Below, piece after piece: positions 34,966-48,100 of a DNA stretch of 64,000 nucleotides. How positions within the stretch are numbered: position 1 is the first letter of the stretch; each line of letters starts with the position of its first letter. The DNA lies in assembly GCF_004337985.1 (NCBI RefSeq), contig NC_043743.1, forward strand, positions 1,442,629 to 1,506,628, given 5' to 3'. The translations under genes and the position numbers were made by a program. The notes under the pieces were generated by a model. That model did no database searches. It saw nothing but the letters and a program-made list of their open reading frames with translations, and had not been told where the DNA came from. This DNA is from Pyricularia pennisetigena. Taxonomy: Eukaryota; Ascomycota; Sordariomycetes; Magnaporthales; Pyriculariaceae.

Positions 34966-35058
34966 TTTCGCTTCTGTGGTGCCTTGACCTCCCCATCATT
35001 CGATAATAATGCGGATGATCATCTTGGCCGATCCCGAAAAAAAAAAGGGTTTTCAAAC

Positions 35059-35664
35059 NNNNNNNNNNNNNNNNNNNNNNNNNNNNNNNNNNNNNNNNNN
35101 NNNNNNNNNNNNNNNNNNNNNNNNNNNNNNNNNNNNNNNNNNNNNNNNNNNNNNNNNNNNNNNNNNNNNNNNNNNNNNNNNNNNNNNNNNNNNNNNNNNN
35201 NNNNNNNNNNNNNNNNNNNNNNNNNNNNNNNNNNNNNNNNNNNNNNNNNNNNNNNNNNNNNNNNNNNNNNNNNNNNNNNNNNNNNNNNNNNNNNNNNNNN
35301 NNNNNNNNNNNNNNNNNNNNNNNNNNNNNNNNNNNNNNNNNNNNNNNNNNNNNNNNNNNNNNNNNNNNNNNNNNNNNNNNNNNNNNNNNNNNNNNNNNNN
35401 NNNNNNNNNNNNNNNNNNNNNNNNNNNNNNNNNNNNNNNNNNNNNNNNNNNNNNNNNNNNNNNNNNNNNNNNNNNNNNNNNNNNNNNNNNNNNNNNNNNN
35501 NNNNNNNNNNNNNNNNNNNNNNNNNNNNNNNNNNNNNNNNNNNNNNNNNNNNNNNNNNNNNNNNNNNNNNNNNNNNNNNNNNNNNNNNNNNNNNNNNNNN
35601 NNNNNNNNNNNNNNNNNNNNNNNNNNNNNNNNNNNNNNNNNNNNNNNNNNNNNNNNNNNNNNNN
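35059..35664. other. Assembly gap (606 N)
   Basis: The gap is bordered by a short A run and TTTTCAAAC on the left and 41 consecutive A (35665-35705) on the right. Content is unknown; a coding exon or a repeat could be hidden here. Confidence 0.99.

Positions 35665-35705
<41 letters not shown>
35665..35705. repeat. 41-base poly-A tract at the gap edge
   Basis: Forty-one A bases directly after the N gap, the longest homopolymer in the window. Either a retroposon tail or the cause of the assembly break. Confidence 0.9.
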
Positions 35706-35707
<2 letters not shown>

Positions 35708-37854
35708 CTCCCATGTTGTAAATTACAGGCAACGCATGCATTTATTGGTTAGCCGAGGCAAGCTCTTACCCTTTTTGGAGGCGGGATCTTTTGGTTCATG
35801 ATGACAAAACAAGGGACCACACGAGAATGAAAAATAAAAAAAAACAAAAATACAAAAATACAAAAAAAAGGCAGCCAAGGCAGGGTAGGGTAGACAATTT
35901 CAGGATAATCATACACAATACACAATCAGCAAGGTTCGAACGGTGGTTCGATTTTGGCCTGGCGCACGGAATATATGGCCTGATCGGAGAACTTGGCACG
36001 AGCGGAGGGCACGGGTCCAAGGTTGCTTGCTCTGGGGGGCTCGCCAAGGCGAACGACCATGTGCTTTTTTCGACAAGGAAGACGGGGACGCCTTGTTCCT
36101 GTCAATACCTTATTTTGAAGTGGCGCCTTTGAATAAAGTACATCTACGCTAGTGTGTCGGCTAAAGAGGCTAGTGTGGAAAAGACTTTTTCGGAAGCGTC
36201 ATGTGAGTTTTCCTTTTGTTTTGTTTGTGAAGCTATCCTGTCATTGGTTTGGAAGTTATTTCTAGGACCAGGTGCAAACAACAAGAAGCTGTCGCTACCC
36301 AATTTCTTCAACGCAGTGGCGTCAGCCCCAGTCACAAAGAACACACAGCAATGGCGCATATACAGATTCAACAAAGTCCTAGATACAAGATATCCCGCCT
36401 GGTCCTGGTAGCCACTGAATAGGCTTTATAAATCCTGTTGCTAGCGCCGGCTTGTCAACCGACAATACTTCCGGCGTTCATGCTCTCTCAAGGGAACGCG
36501 GCCCGGGGACTTTCCGTAGAGTATCTTTTTTTAATACATGATTATCTTTTTTTTTTATTGCCCTTGTACGATGAACATTAAAAAAAGTGTGAACGAGGTG
36601 GGGAGCCTTACAAATCGACCGGAGATGCGCGAATCGAGATAATACTTCCAGACACGGTCGGGGAAAAAAAGACACGAATGGAAACGTGGTTCGACCTTCG
36701 ACTGACTATCCGGCCCCAGCTGGATCGGAAACAGGAAATAACATGTATGGCATGTAACTAGTAAAGCTTTCCTTTCAACGGTCGCGCGACGACGACGACG
36801 GGGGCCAAAAGCTCAAAATAAGCATCGTTAAGGGTCGGTGGAGGGGGGGTGCGAGCTATCTGAATTGGGTCGGGGGGAGGGGGGCGTGGTGGGAGGGAAT
36901 TCGGAAACCGGTTGCGTTTGAGAGTGGACGGCCACATTTTGCCCGGGGGTTTGTTTGTAGGCTGACGGAAAAGAGAGAGAGACACGGTAGGTCCCGTAAA
37001 ATAAGACAAAAAAAAAAACTGCCAATGAACGCCGCCAGGGGGGTAGGGAAAGAGGCTCAAACATCGGATTTGCGCTGCGCCGGGTTAAAAGCAGCTAGCT
37101 GGACCTAGATAGGTAAGGTATTACTTTGTAGACTACCTTAGGGTAGTTTGCTCAAAAAAAGGGAGATTTTTGCGTCACACTAGAACCCACCCACCTTCCA
37201 ACTTCTCGCAAGGCCCACATGGGTTCATCAAAGGACGAACACATCAAGATAGTTCAGATAAATCGGAAATTTTAGCTATGATGTTGGAATTTGCTGGATA
37301 TTTATAACATTGTAAGTAAAAATAAAGAGTCCGCCAAATATCTGAATGTTAAGATCAATGAGATTTGCCACCTTGGCCCCCCAGACACAAAAAGTCTGTC
37401 TTGTCTGAGTGCAAGATCAAAAGCCGTTGATGTGTCTTGTATGCCGTCATATTGTCGAACCCATCCCACTGTCCACTTCTATTTGTTCGAAACGCGCTTC
37501 AGCTGCACTCAGTCTAAAACCGTCCGAATAATTGCTCGCGTCTCCAGTCACACCAATTAACTGGTACACAAAACGCACGATGGATGTAAAGACAAGGGGA
37601 AAAAAAAATGTACAGCGTTAGTATGAAGTATGTTTGATGCTTGAAAACAGAATTGACAATGCCGCTCTGGATACCACGCTTCCGGCTCTGTAGTTCCTCA
37701 ACCCCCCGCTCAGGACGCTCTCCCAACGTTTTAGAAGCCTCTTCGTCGTAATAGATTTAGGCTGTCTCTTCCTTGTGGTATAGAATAAGTGGCTAAATAA
37801 GGCCAAGAGCAAAGAAAAAAAAGAGTAAAGATGCAAGACGTTGGTATGAGAAGA
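35706..37854. other. 2.1 kb without a recognisable gene, 3' flank of NOX1
   Basis: The right end is the NOX1 3' UTR. The rest has A-rich stretches (35828-35870), a GAC repeat near 36785-36800 and G-rich runs near 36840-36890. I see no exon chain or protein family. Confidence 0.5.
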
Positions 37855-39771
37855 CTAGAAATGCTCCTTCCAGAAACGGAACTCGACTTCGTTGACGGAT
37901 GCAGTCTTGCAAGCAGCCTTGATATCGCGAGCTGTGAAGTAAAAGAATGTCAGTAAGACCACAGACACAGGTAATTTGAATAAACAACAAAGAGAAAAAC
38001 GTACCAGCTGCTGAAGGACCGCAAAAGTAGACTCCCACCGTGGTCTTCATGCTTCCCTCAAGACCACTCAGATATGTCCTGTCCATAATACCATCACGCA
38101 TCGAGGCAAACAGCTTAGCAAAGTTGGGGCGACCAAAGTTGGTGCGGGACTTGAGCTCAGTCAGGGGGTCGAGAGCAGCGCCGACCGAGTTGAGCACAAT
38201 GTTCTGGGTGGTGTCCATGTCGAGCTTCTGAGTAAGGTACGAGTGGATCTTGAGGAACTCGACACCGTTGCCGCCGGGGAGACCCGCAGCGTCTGTTGAT
38301 TGCTGCTCGAGCGAAGACAGAAGAGTCTGGAACCATTCAAAGGAGCTGGTGTCCTTGCAAACCCACAGGAATTCAACACGTCGGAGACGGGTGGGCGGGT
38401 TCGGGCCGTTGCGCAGATGCCAGATGTTCTTGAGAATCGAGGCCCAAGGTGTGACACCAATACCAGTTCCAATCAGGACTGCGATTTCGTTCTCGAACAC
38501 GTCCTCGGCAGGAGCGCCATAGGGACCGTCAATGCGGAGCATGGGCATCTGCTGGCCGTTCTGGAGTGCGACCTCGTACATACCCATAGGGTCGACTCCC
38601 TCGTAGAGCTTGGCCTGGGCCGCTCCAGCACCGGTGGCATCACCGAGCGCCTTGGTGAAGTCACCGACCTGACGAACGTGGACCGAAACGTAGGGGTCGT
38701 ACGGGCAAGACGTAATGGTGAAAGGGTGCCATTGGTACTTTGAGACGCTGGGGACCTGCAGGAAGAGCCACTGCCCAGCCTTGTACTTGAAAGAGGGCTT
38801 GTTGAACTGGATTTCGACGACGTCTGCAGAATCACGTATTAGCGCTTAGACTTCGGCCATGATCTGTACAAAAGAATAAACTCACCGTAAGGATGGCGGA
38901 CGACGCGGGTGATCTTGGTCTCACGACGGGCTCGGATTTCACGGTAAAGACGCTCAATCAGGTAAAAGCCACCAGTCCACAGCTCCCAGCGCCAACCCAG
39001 ATATCCAATGCAGTGGTTCCAGTACTCGTCTCCAGCGAACGGCGAGAGCGGCTCCACAGTGTCACGCACGAAGCATCCCACCGTGTGGGTGTAGAGACCG
39101 AGGAAGAACGGGATGAACAGGTGGTGAGTGTACCAGAAAGTCTCGAAGGATTGCTGACGAATGCGGTGGTGGGCTGTAGTGTACATGAGAAGCATGCACA
39201 ACAGCATCATGTGACCAGTGGCACCACCAGGCTGCGCGTAGTGAATCTGAAGAGCAGTTTGGGGACGAACTTGAACTCTCTCGACGTTGAAAAAGCTATT
39301 AAATAGTAAGTTAGAATGTTAATACCGCTCGAGATTTCCCCCACAAACTTTTTTTTGTCTCCTTTTTGTGTCTAACCGAGGCCTCCGTTTGTGTAATGAG
39401 AAAAGAAATGCTTACTTGACATAATGCGCAGCGGTATGTGTGATGCTAAAGATCAGCATGGCATATGCGATTTGGCGATGGAACCAAATGTTCTCGTCAA
39501 AAGGAATGAAGCGGATCTTGGGCCTGATCCACCTCATGATCGTTCGGCAGACGGGCAGCAGAATCAACATTCCATCGACGGAGAGCACCAGACCGGCACC
39601 TCGAGAAATCCAAACGGAGAAAGTAAGAGTGTTCAGACCGGCCAGACGCGGGTCTGAAAACTGCTTGTACCAACCATAGGCAAAGATGCCTATGTGGAAC
39701 CCCCAAAAGCTAATGTTGAAGAAAAGCTTCTGCGCCGTGAGCTGCTTAGCCAGAAGCTCCCCGACCGACAT
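37855..39771 (-). CDS. NOX1: NADPH oxidase NoxA/NOX1
   Basis: Four exons (39771-39416, 39295-38886, 38823-38005, 37931-37855) join in phase to 553 residues, the usual NoxA length. It transfers electrons from NADPH through FAD and two hemes across the membrane to O2, making superoxide. Heme ligands are H98 and H112 (HRQIAYAMLIFSITH, 14 apart as in gp91phox) and the pair in THHLFIPFFLGLYTH. FAD binding shows as WHPFTITS, NADPH binding as GTGIGVTPWASIL and YFCGPSAA, and the protein ends in the Nox-typical FRFWKEHF. No EF-hands and no N-terminal extension are present, so it is the NoxA/NOX1 class, not NoxC; NoxB is less likely. In other fungi this class, with the NoxR regulator and Rac GTPase, controls polarised growth and differentiation. 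The last exon encodes only 25 residues plus a split codon. Confidence 0.95.
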
Positions 39772-42700
39772 GTTGGCGGTGGTTGCCTTTCCAGGCTAGA
39801 TTCGTATATTAGGTGTATTTGGGATGTCGACCTGCGACAGGTGCCGACTGATGATGCGGTCGACCGGGATCGTCTCGATCGATCGTCGTTCGTTAAAGAG
39901 CGTATGTCGGCGCCGAACCTTCGGGTGCAGGAAGTCTGGCGATTTGACCCTGATCTAGATGTTCCCGGTTGTATCTTCCAGCAGCCCTCCCAAATTACAA
40001 TGTGTATAATATATTCCCGGCAAATAACCGCCCAATGGGGAACCAACAAAGACAGACGGACAAGCAAGAAAAGCGTAACGAAAGAGGAAGTTGTCGACCC
40101 CCAATCGGAATAACAAAAAAAAAAGAGTGATCTGATCCAGCAGCGACGGAAGAGAATGAAAAGAGAGGTTGAAGTTTGATCTTGACTCACGGGACCGCCG
40201 TAGAATCTTCAACTACTACGCCAAGTAGAAGAAGAAGCGGAGGAAAGGAACAAAAAAGGTTTAAGGTTGCAGAAGCGGTGGGTGGGCATAAGGTCATAAG
40301 AGGAACGCGAGATACAAGCAAAGCAGGCGACCGGGGGGGTGAGTGATGACAAGGGATTTCGGCAGGGTAGAGTGGGAACCTTTGGGACATTCGGATGTCA
40401 GCTGTCCATGAAACTCCTCTCCTATTTCCTTGTCCTTTTGGCTTTAGCGAGGAAACCTAGCTATTGCGCCAGTCGAGGAGGAGTGTGGGCAACGAACCCT
40501 TGGGGTGTCGACGACCCGGGCGGGGACTTCTGCAACCCACTCGACCACTATGGTATAACAATTTTGAAGTACTACCATAAACCTGTAGTACGTGCAGTGG
40601 GGGCCCGTCAATAACTGGGGCCGGAAAGACGGTGCGTGCCAGTGGACCGGGTGCTGAGTGTGAACCAGGAATAACGCACTGTACGGTTAGCGCGGATGAT
40701 GGGACAGAACGGCTTTTTTTTTTTCCTTTGGTCCTCTTTCAACGGCAAGGATGATGGACCGTGGCCAAAGGCGTAGATCAGACGCTGGGAGGAGTTTCGT
40801 ACTGAAGAGGGACCTGTGTCAGGAGCTGATCCGATCGCGTTGTCGACGGTAAAAAAATTTTAAACGTAGGCCGAGTTGAGACGAGATGTGTCAGAGACAG
40901 CTGGGCTAGGGGTTGTTGGCCGCTACGCTGCTGTTTCGCCTTGGGCAGGGGTGGAGAAGATGCTTAAAAACGACCCCAGTCTTGCAGAACCATCGACCGT
41001 TTTTTCGGTCAAAGGGGGTGGCCACACTGCAGTTGCCAATTGTATTTGGTGACAAAAACGACTGTTTTGTCTCGACGTAGATGACGTTAAAAGGAATTTT
41101 TAGCTTTTTAAAAAAAACCACAACGAACAGAATCGGACGATCTGATTTGAATGATTTCCCATCTCTAGACGGCAATTGTGCCATGGAGTGGAGGGTGCAT
41201 CTGGGCCCTCTGATTGGATAAAAATCCCCCCAATCACTCACTTCGTACCTACAGGATACTAAGAATAGTGCCAGAACTGCTGCCACATGGGCTTGCGGGC
41301 GCTTAAGTAGTACCACCGTTCGTGCATGTGCATGACCGCATCTCAAGACAGATTGGACAATGTAGGCTAGCTCACAGTGCCAGCCCGTACACAGAACGAA
41401 CCATATCACAATGAATTCTTGGAAATCAAGTAGGGGCTCCGCATCGTGGCTCTATTTGACTTTTTCTCATAACTTGTCAATTCGTAGGTGGCATAGGGTC
41501 AACTGCGGGGCATTTTGCCTCTGCGTTTTCAATACTGGTCGGGGTGACTTCGGGGATGCCCCCTTCTTGTCCATTCTTGGCTCAGACAACAAAGTGAACA
41601 AAGCCGATGGTTCCGATTAATGTTCCCCAGTTTTCGACGCGTCGAGAAGTGACCGTTTCTCGAAAGTGGGTAGATCTCTCCTAGTCTAGACTAGTACGGC
41701 TTCAAGGGTGCGCGACAGCGTTTTTTTTTTCCTTTCCCTCTCTCTTCTTTCACTGTCTTCCTTTCCAGGATGCAAGCCGGCAAGCCAGGCATGTCAAATT
41801 CTCCTATTAAGCTTACTGCACGCACAAATACAACCCGAGCGGACGCGCTCCACAAGCCAAGAATACGATGTCCCTTACAATTTAAGAAACAAGCGACCAC
41901 TTCATTTTATTCTACGAAGCATGCCTGTCGTCACACGCGACTGGACAAGCTTGTACGCTTATGGATCAGATGATTCTGCAAATGCGCAAAAGGTCTCAAA
42001 GCGTCATTCTTCAGCATCTTTGATATCTTGTTCTTCTTGCCTGATTAAGTACATCAGATGCGGACTTCACCGATCGTTGAGTGCACCTGAGTAAACCAAC
42101 CCCAAGATGCACATTCATATCCAAATCCTTGACTGAGGAGTGATTGTCTGTGGTGTAGTTTTTCTTTCTCACGATTTTTCACAATTTCAAAGCCCCATGT
42201 CACCCCCTAAGGTTGCACCTCCCTACCGTTGAAGAGAGGGGTTCTGCAGCTAGAGCCACAGTGCGCACCTATCATCGACTGAATTTTGTCTGGGCTTACG
42301 ACGACAGTAGGGATCACGGGTGATGATATATTGCTATACACCAGCAGTTCAGACTAAGTCCGTGATCAAGGGTCATTCCTGATCTCTGATTGCTCAATCG
42401 AGTCGTTATCAAAATTTTGGAATGCATGTGGGTGATTGACTTTTCCTCCCCGCAATCCGTTCGCCCTAGCTCCCGGCGTGACCGGTTGACCGAAGAAGGT
42501 TTTGGCCAGTGGCTGTCATCCAAACACTAGTCAGGCATTTGCGTACCTGGCCATTTAGTTCGTCCCACCTCATTATCCAACAACCCCAGGCCTAGGCAAG
42601 TTCTATTTTTCTTTTCAGGTGGGATGGGTTCCCAAAGGTTGCCTGCTTTCCCAGGAAGCCAAGCAAATATTTCTATCGCTTGGGTTTGATATTATCAAGT

Positions 42701-43884
42701 ATATAGTGCCAAATATGAGGCAGACAAGCTCGACCGGCCTGCCAATCCTACACAGTGTCAGACGCGCAGGACTGATCAACCATCGTTTGTTGAGCTAAAC
42801 GAGCCTCAAACGATAAATGCCATGTCTGGGCAACAAGAATCGCATGCTGGGTTTCGAGTTTCCTCCAGAATCCCATCAAGGGGCCAAGCATCCTCGTCTC
42901 ACAGTGGGACCAATAACCCGCACTTGGCCTCCCACGCCACCAATCAGTCGCTGCAGCCTGACTAGGGATTATCGTGCGAAACAGGAGCCTCGAAACAACC
43001 AACCATAATGCCCAAAATGTGGCCCATATCCAGCGTAACATCTTTACACCTCGGAGGTTTCGTATGGAACATGAACATTTTATACAAAAACAGCAGTTGC
43101 TAGGATATAATCAAAATTAAACTTGCCTGAGGGAATGCATGATCGCCTCCCATGCACTTTTGACATCTCCGCCATCTCCTGCCCGGCTAACCTGTCTCAA
43201 AACATGGAATTTTGTACTATCACAGGGCGGGATTTTGAGAATCCGATGCAATCATCTCCATCACACACCCCCTTGGCCTATTCTGTGGATTTGGCACCTG
43301 ATTGTCATCGATCACCTCTGTCAGCCAGATCGAGAACCTCCGTGGGTTTTCTCATTGGTATCTGGATTTGCATCGTGATCATCTCTCCCAGAACAAAATA
43401 TCATGATTTGCTCCAAGCCTGATCTACTTTGGTTTGCTTAAACATTCGATCGACCTGCATTTTTGACGCTAACCTAGCTTACTCACCGTTGACCGTGTCA
43501 GCACATGCTGGGACCTAGGAAAGCAGCGGAGTAATGACTCTGTCGTATGGTTCCTCCTCCTTTCTGCAAGACCATGGTTTTTTGCTGGCTAATTTGCGGT
43601 GGGCAATTATAGAGACCTCTCCACTACATACCAAAATTCATTTCATTGAACTGAAATGCGTTTGGTGGCACAGGGTCTGGACTGGAGAAGAAAAGTAGAC
43701 TTGGGCGATCGGCTAACTCTGTGACAGTGTCACATACTCTTAAAGACAAGTAATGTATGATTCATGAAAAGAAAGACAGCAAACACTTAGACTTGATTAT
43801 AGCATATTTGTACGAGATGACGATGAACAGCTGTGGATCCGATATTGCTGAAGACAAAAGTATATGAGACAAGATTTGAAGGGA

Positions 43885-43917
<33 letters not shown>

Positions 43918-45117
43918 CCAAGCTATCATGCCCATCAGCCCGCTTGGCTTTGATAGAAGATCCGGGGTTGACCTTGCACATTTTCTGCCCAAGATAACAT
44001 ACAGAGATAGCCTGTGCACGAGCGCGAGAGGAAACGCAAAGACAGGCGGCACCTCGCACACTGGGCGGAGTAGGTGTAACCGATAGATTGCAATACGGAA
44101 TCCTCTCATCAGCGCCCTGAGTCTACCTCAGTCCATCCCTAAGTTCCAGTTGCGAGAGTGTGTTCGCGATGCGGCACACACTACAATCATATGGAAAGAC
44201 ACAACGCCAAGCCTAGTTTTGCTAGAGACTGCAGTCCCGTGGAAACAATGTCCATAAAGTAAGTAATTAGGTATAGAGTATGGTTCAAATTAAAGGTAAT
44301 CTGTCTGGTTTCTTAACAAGTCATAGACAACAGGCATCAATGATAGCAAAAGTTTTGCGTGGATACGATGCCGCAGAAACTGAGTCTTTGTTGAAAATCC
44401 TCATATCACGACAGAATTTCAATCTGATCTCTTCGTCGCGGGGATCGGACGAAGCGGTCATGCAGAGAGAATATCGGCGGCACCGCGTCTATATTATCCA
44501 TGGTGCCGCACACTATCGATAATACCCTGAATATGGCCTGCGCGTTTTCGGATTTAACAAGACCCGGGCTGGTGTGCACGAGTCGTGAGCAAGTCCACGG
44601 ATACTGAGAACCTTGGCAGCTGCTCTGCGGGCAAGTCATGGCCAAGGGTTTCGTTCCGCCAAGCCGTTGTTGAGCTTATTCGTCATACACAAGTTTGCTC
44701 CTGCCATGGCTCAATCCAGCTTCTTTACGTAATCAAGGGTCGCCGTGGCTGAGTCTTGCAATTGCTGCCAAGCACCAGCCACTATTATTTGGTTGGCTGT
44801 TCAATTCGAGTGGCTGGGTTTGTACCTCTGTCAGCGGGCGCCAAAGTAACTGTTAGTGGGGCAATTCGTCACTTCAGCATCCACCGTCAGGCAGCGCCGC
44901 CAAGGTTGACAACGACGTACGTGCAGCAAAAGAAGGCACGCGCATTCGCTAGCGATTGCTTCGAAAACAGTTGGACAAGATCTACATTCGAGATTCTTCA
45001 AACACCACCACAGAGGGCATCCCACATCGACAGTATTGTGCTCCGACTCAAGCCCCGATAACCCGTGTTTCGTTTCAGCCAGCTTGCATGTTTGCCCCTG
45101 CACTAGGGTGATCATCA
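39772..45117. other. 5.3 kb divergent intergenic region between NOX1 and myosin I
   Basis: Both flanking genes start here, so their promoters and leaders occupy the ends. In the middle I find only unsupported short frames, a run of 31 A at 43886-43916, and no protein family, tRNA or terminal repeat. Its size is unusual beside the 150-1000 base spacing on the right side of the window. It could hide a long non-coding RNA or decayed transposon. Confidence 0.45.
43886..43916. repeat. Poly-A tract
   Basis: Thirty-one A bases in the NOX1-myosin intergenic region. No flanking duplication was found. Confidence 0.9.
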
Positions 45118-48100
45118 ATGGTGAGTTGCGCCCTATCATCGCGCAACCCCACGGCGGTGCCGGTGCCCGCCAAAGGATCCCGCTAATCTCGGTACCTTCT
45201 CACCGCGCAGGGCATTACACGGCGAGGGAAAGACAAGGCTGCCGCCGGGCAGGCAGCCGCGGGCGGAGCAGCGGGCGGCAGAGCGAGGCCCAAGAAGGCA
45301 ACGTTCGAAACGAGCAAGAAGAAGGATGTCGGAGTCTCAGACCTGACCCTTCTCAGTAAGGTCTCCAACGAGGCGATCAACGAGAACCTGCAGAAGCGAT
45401 TCGAGGGAAGGGAAATCTACACATATATCGGCCATGTGTTGGTTTCGGTCAACCCCTTCAGGGACCTGGGAATCTACACAGACCAGGTCCTGGACAGCTA
45501 CAAGGGCAAGAACCGTCTCGAGATGCCGCCGCACGTCTTCGCCATCGCCGAGTCGGCCTACTACAACATGAAGGCGTACAAGGACAACCAGTGTGTTATC
45601 ATTTCGGGCGAATCGGGAGCTGGCAAGACGGAGGCCGCGAAGCGCATCATGCAGTACATCGCGAGCGTGTCAGGGGGCGACACGACCGATATTCAGCAGA
45701 TCAAGGACATGGTGTTGGCCACAAATCCTCTTCTGGAGTCCTTTGGCAACGCCAAGACTTTGAGGAACAACAACTCATCGCGGTTCGGAAAGTACCTGCA
45801 AATACACTTCAACTCGGTTGGCGAGCCGGTGGGTGCCGACATCACGAACTACTTGCTGGAAAAGACAAGAGTGGTGGGCCAGATCACAAACGAGCGCAAC
45901 TTTCACATCTTTTACCAGTTCACCAAGGGAGCCTCGGAGAACTACCGGCAAATGTTTGGCATTCAGAAGCCAGAAACCTACATCTACACCAGCAGATCCA
46001 AGTGTCTCGACGTCGACGGAATAGACGATCTTGCAGAGTTTCAAGACACGCTAAATGCCATGAAGGTCATTGGATTGTCGCAAGGGGAGCAAGATAATGT
46101 TTTTCGAATACTGGCTGCTATCCTGTGGACCGGCAACCTCGTTTTCCGTGAAGACGACGACGGCTATGCAGCCGTAACAGACCAGTCTGTGGTGGAATTC
46201 CTGGCCTACCTGCTTGAGGTCGACCCCCAGCAGCTCGTTAAGGCTATCACCATTAGGATCTTGACACCGAGGAGCGGGGAAGTCATCGAATCCCCTGCCA
46301 ATGTCGCACAGGCGATGGCAACCAGGGACGCTCTGGCCAAATCACTATACAACAACCTCTTTGACTGGATCGTCGAGAGAATAAACCAGTCGCTCAAAGC
46401 TCGCCAACCGACGAGCAACACCGTTGGCATCCTGGATATTTATGGTTTCGAGATTTTCGAGAAAAACAGTTTCGAACAACTTTGCATCAACTACGTAAAC
46501 GAAAAGCTTCAGCAAATCTTCATTCAACTTACTCTGAAAGCCGAGCAGGAAGAGTACGCACGTGAACAGATCAAGTGGACTCCGATCAAGTACTTCGACA
46601 ACAAGATTGTGTGCGACTTGATAGAAAGTGTACGGCCTCCGGGAGTCTTTTCTGCCCTAAAAGACGCCACCAAAACCGCGCATGCCGATCCGGCAGCCTG
46701 TGACCGTACGTTCATGCAGAGCGTCAACGGCATGTCAAATGCGCATTTGATCCCAAGGCAAGGCAGCTTCATCATCAAGCACTACGCCGGTGACGTGGCC
46801 TACACAGTTGATGGAATCACAGACAAGAACAAGGATCAGCTTCTGAAGGGTCTCTTGAGCATGTTCCAAGTCAGCCAAAACCCGTTCGTGCATACTCTCT
46901 TCCCGAACCAGGTGGATCAGGACAACCGCAAGCAGCCACCAACCGCAGGAGATAGAATTCGTACCTCGGCGAATGCACTGGTCGAGACATTGATGAAATG
47001 TCAACCCTCATACATCCGAACAATCAAGCCGAACGAGAACAAGTCACCGACCGAGTACAATGTCCCCAATGTGCTGCATCAGATCAAGTATCTTGGTCTG
47101 CAGGAGAACGTGCGCATTCGTCGCGCTGGATTCGCATACCGACAATCATTCGAGAAGTTTGTCGATCGCTTCTTCCTCTTGTCACCTGCGACATCGTACG
47201 CGGGTGAATACACGTGGGAAGGATCGTATGAGGCTGCGGTCAAGCAGATCCTCAAGGACACCAGCATTCCCCAAGAAGAGTGGCAGATGGGTGTCACGAA
47301 GGCTTTTATCAAATCACCCGAGACTCTCTTTGCTCTGGAGCACATGCGTGACAGATACTGGCACAATATGGCAACGCGCATCCAGCGTATGTGGAGAGCG
47401 TACCTGGCCTACAGGGCAGAGTCTGCAGCTCGGATCCAGACATTCTGGCGCAAGAAGAGGACAGGGGCTGAGTACCTGCAACTCCGAGACCACGGGCACA
47501 GAGTCTTGCAGGGGCGCAAGGAAAGGAGGCGCATGTCCATACTCGGATCGAGACGATTCATTGGCGACTACTTGGGCATCAATGCTTCTAGCGGGCCTGG
47601 CGCTCACATTCGCAATGCTATCGGCATTGGGAGCAATGAAAGGGCCGTGTTTTCCTGTCGTGGTGAGATTCTTGAGGCCAAGTTCGGTCGTTCAAGCAAG
47701 GCAAGCCCACGTATCTTGATTGTCACCAACAGCAAATTCTACGTCGTCGCGCAGATGCTGGTCAACGGGCAAGTGCAAATCACCGCTGAGAAGGCGATAC
47801 CTCTCGGTGCTATCAAGTTCGTGGGGGCATCTAGCTGCCGTGATGATTGGTTCTCTCTCGGTATCGGGTCGCCGCAAGAAGCGGATCCACTGCTCAACTG
47901 TGTGCTGAAGACAGAGATGTTCACGCAGATGGAGCGAGTGATGCCTGGAGGTTTCAACCTAAAGATCGGAGACTCGATCGAGTATGCCAAGAAGCCAGGC
48001 AAGATGCAAGTTGTCAAGGTTTTGAAGGATTCTCCCAACCCTGTGGACTTTTACAAGAGCGGCGCTGTGCATACTCAACAAGGAGAGCCACCCAACTCGG

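Noticed and set aside
34984..35752. Open frames running through the N gap
   Set aside because: They consist of N and poly-A only.
35925..35960. GGTTCGAAC and GGTTCGATT, resembling tRNA B boxes
   Set aside because: No matching A box, acceptor stem or anticodon arm at the right distance on either strand.
20956..39771. Secondary-metabolite or defence gene cluster containing IDO and NOX1
   Set aside because: No polyketide synthase, NRPS, terpene synthase, P450, transporter or STAND/HET gene is present; the neighbours are housekeeping genes.
40906..41409. Open frame on - of 167 codons between NOX1 and myosin I
   Set aside because: No domain, no exon partners, no methionine context that stands out; treated as chance.
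42748..43041. Trp-rich frame on - of 97 codons (begins MLRWIWATFWALWLVVS)
   Set aside because: Looked like a membrane peptide at first, but the remainder has no family and no neighbouring exons.
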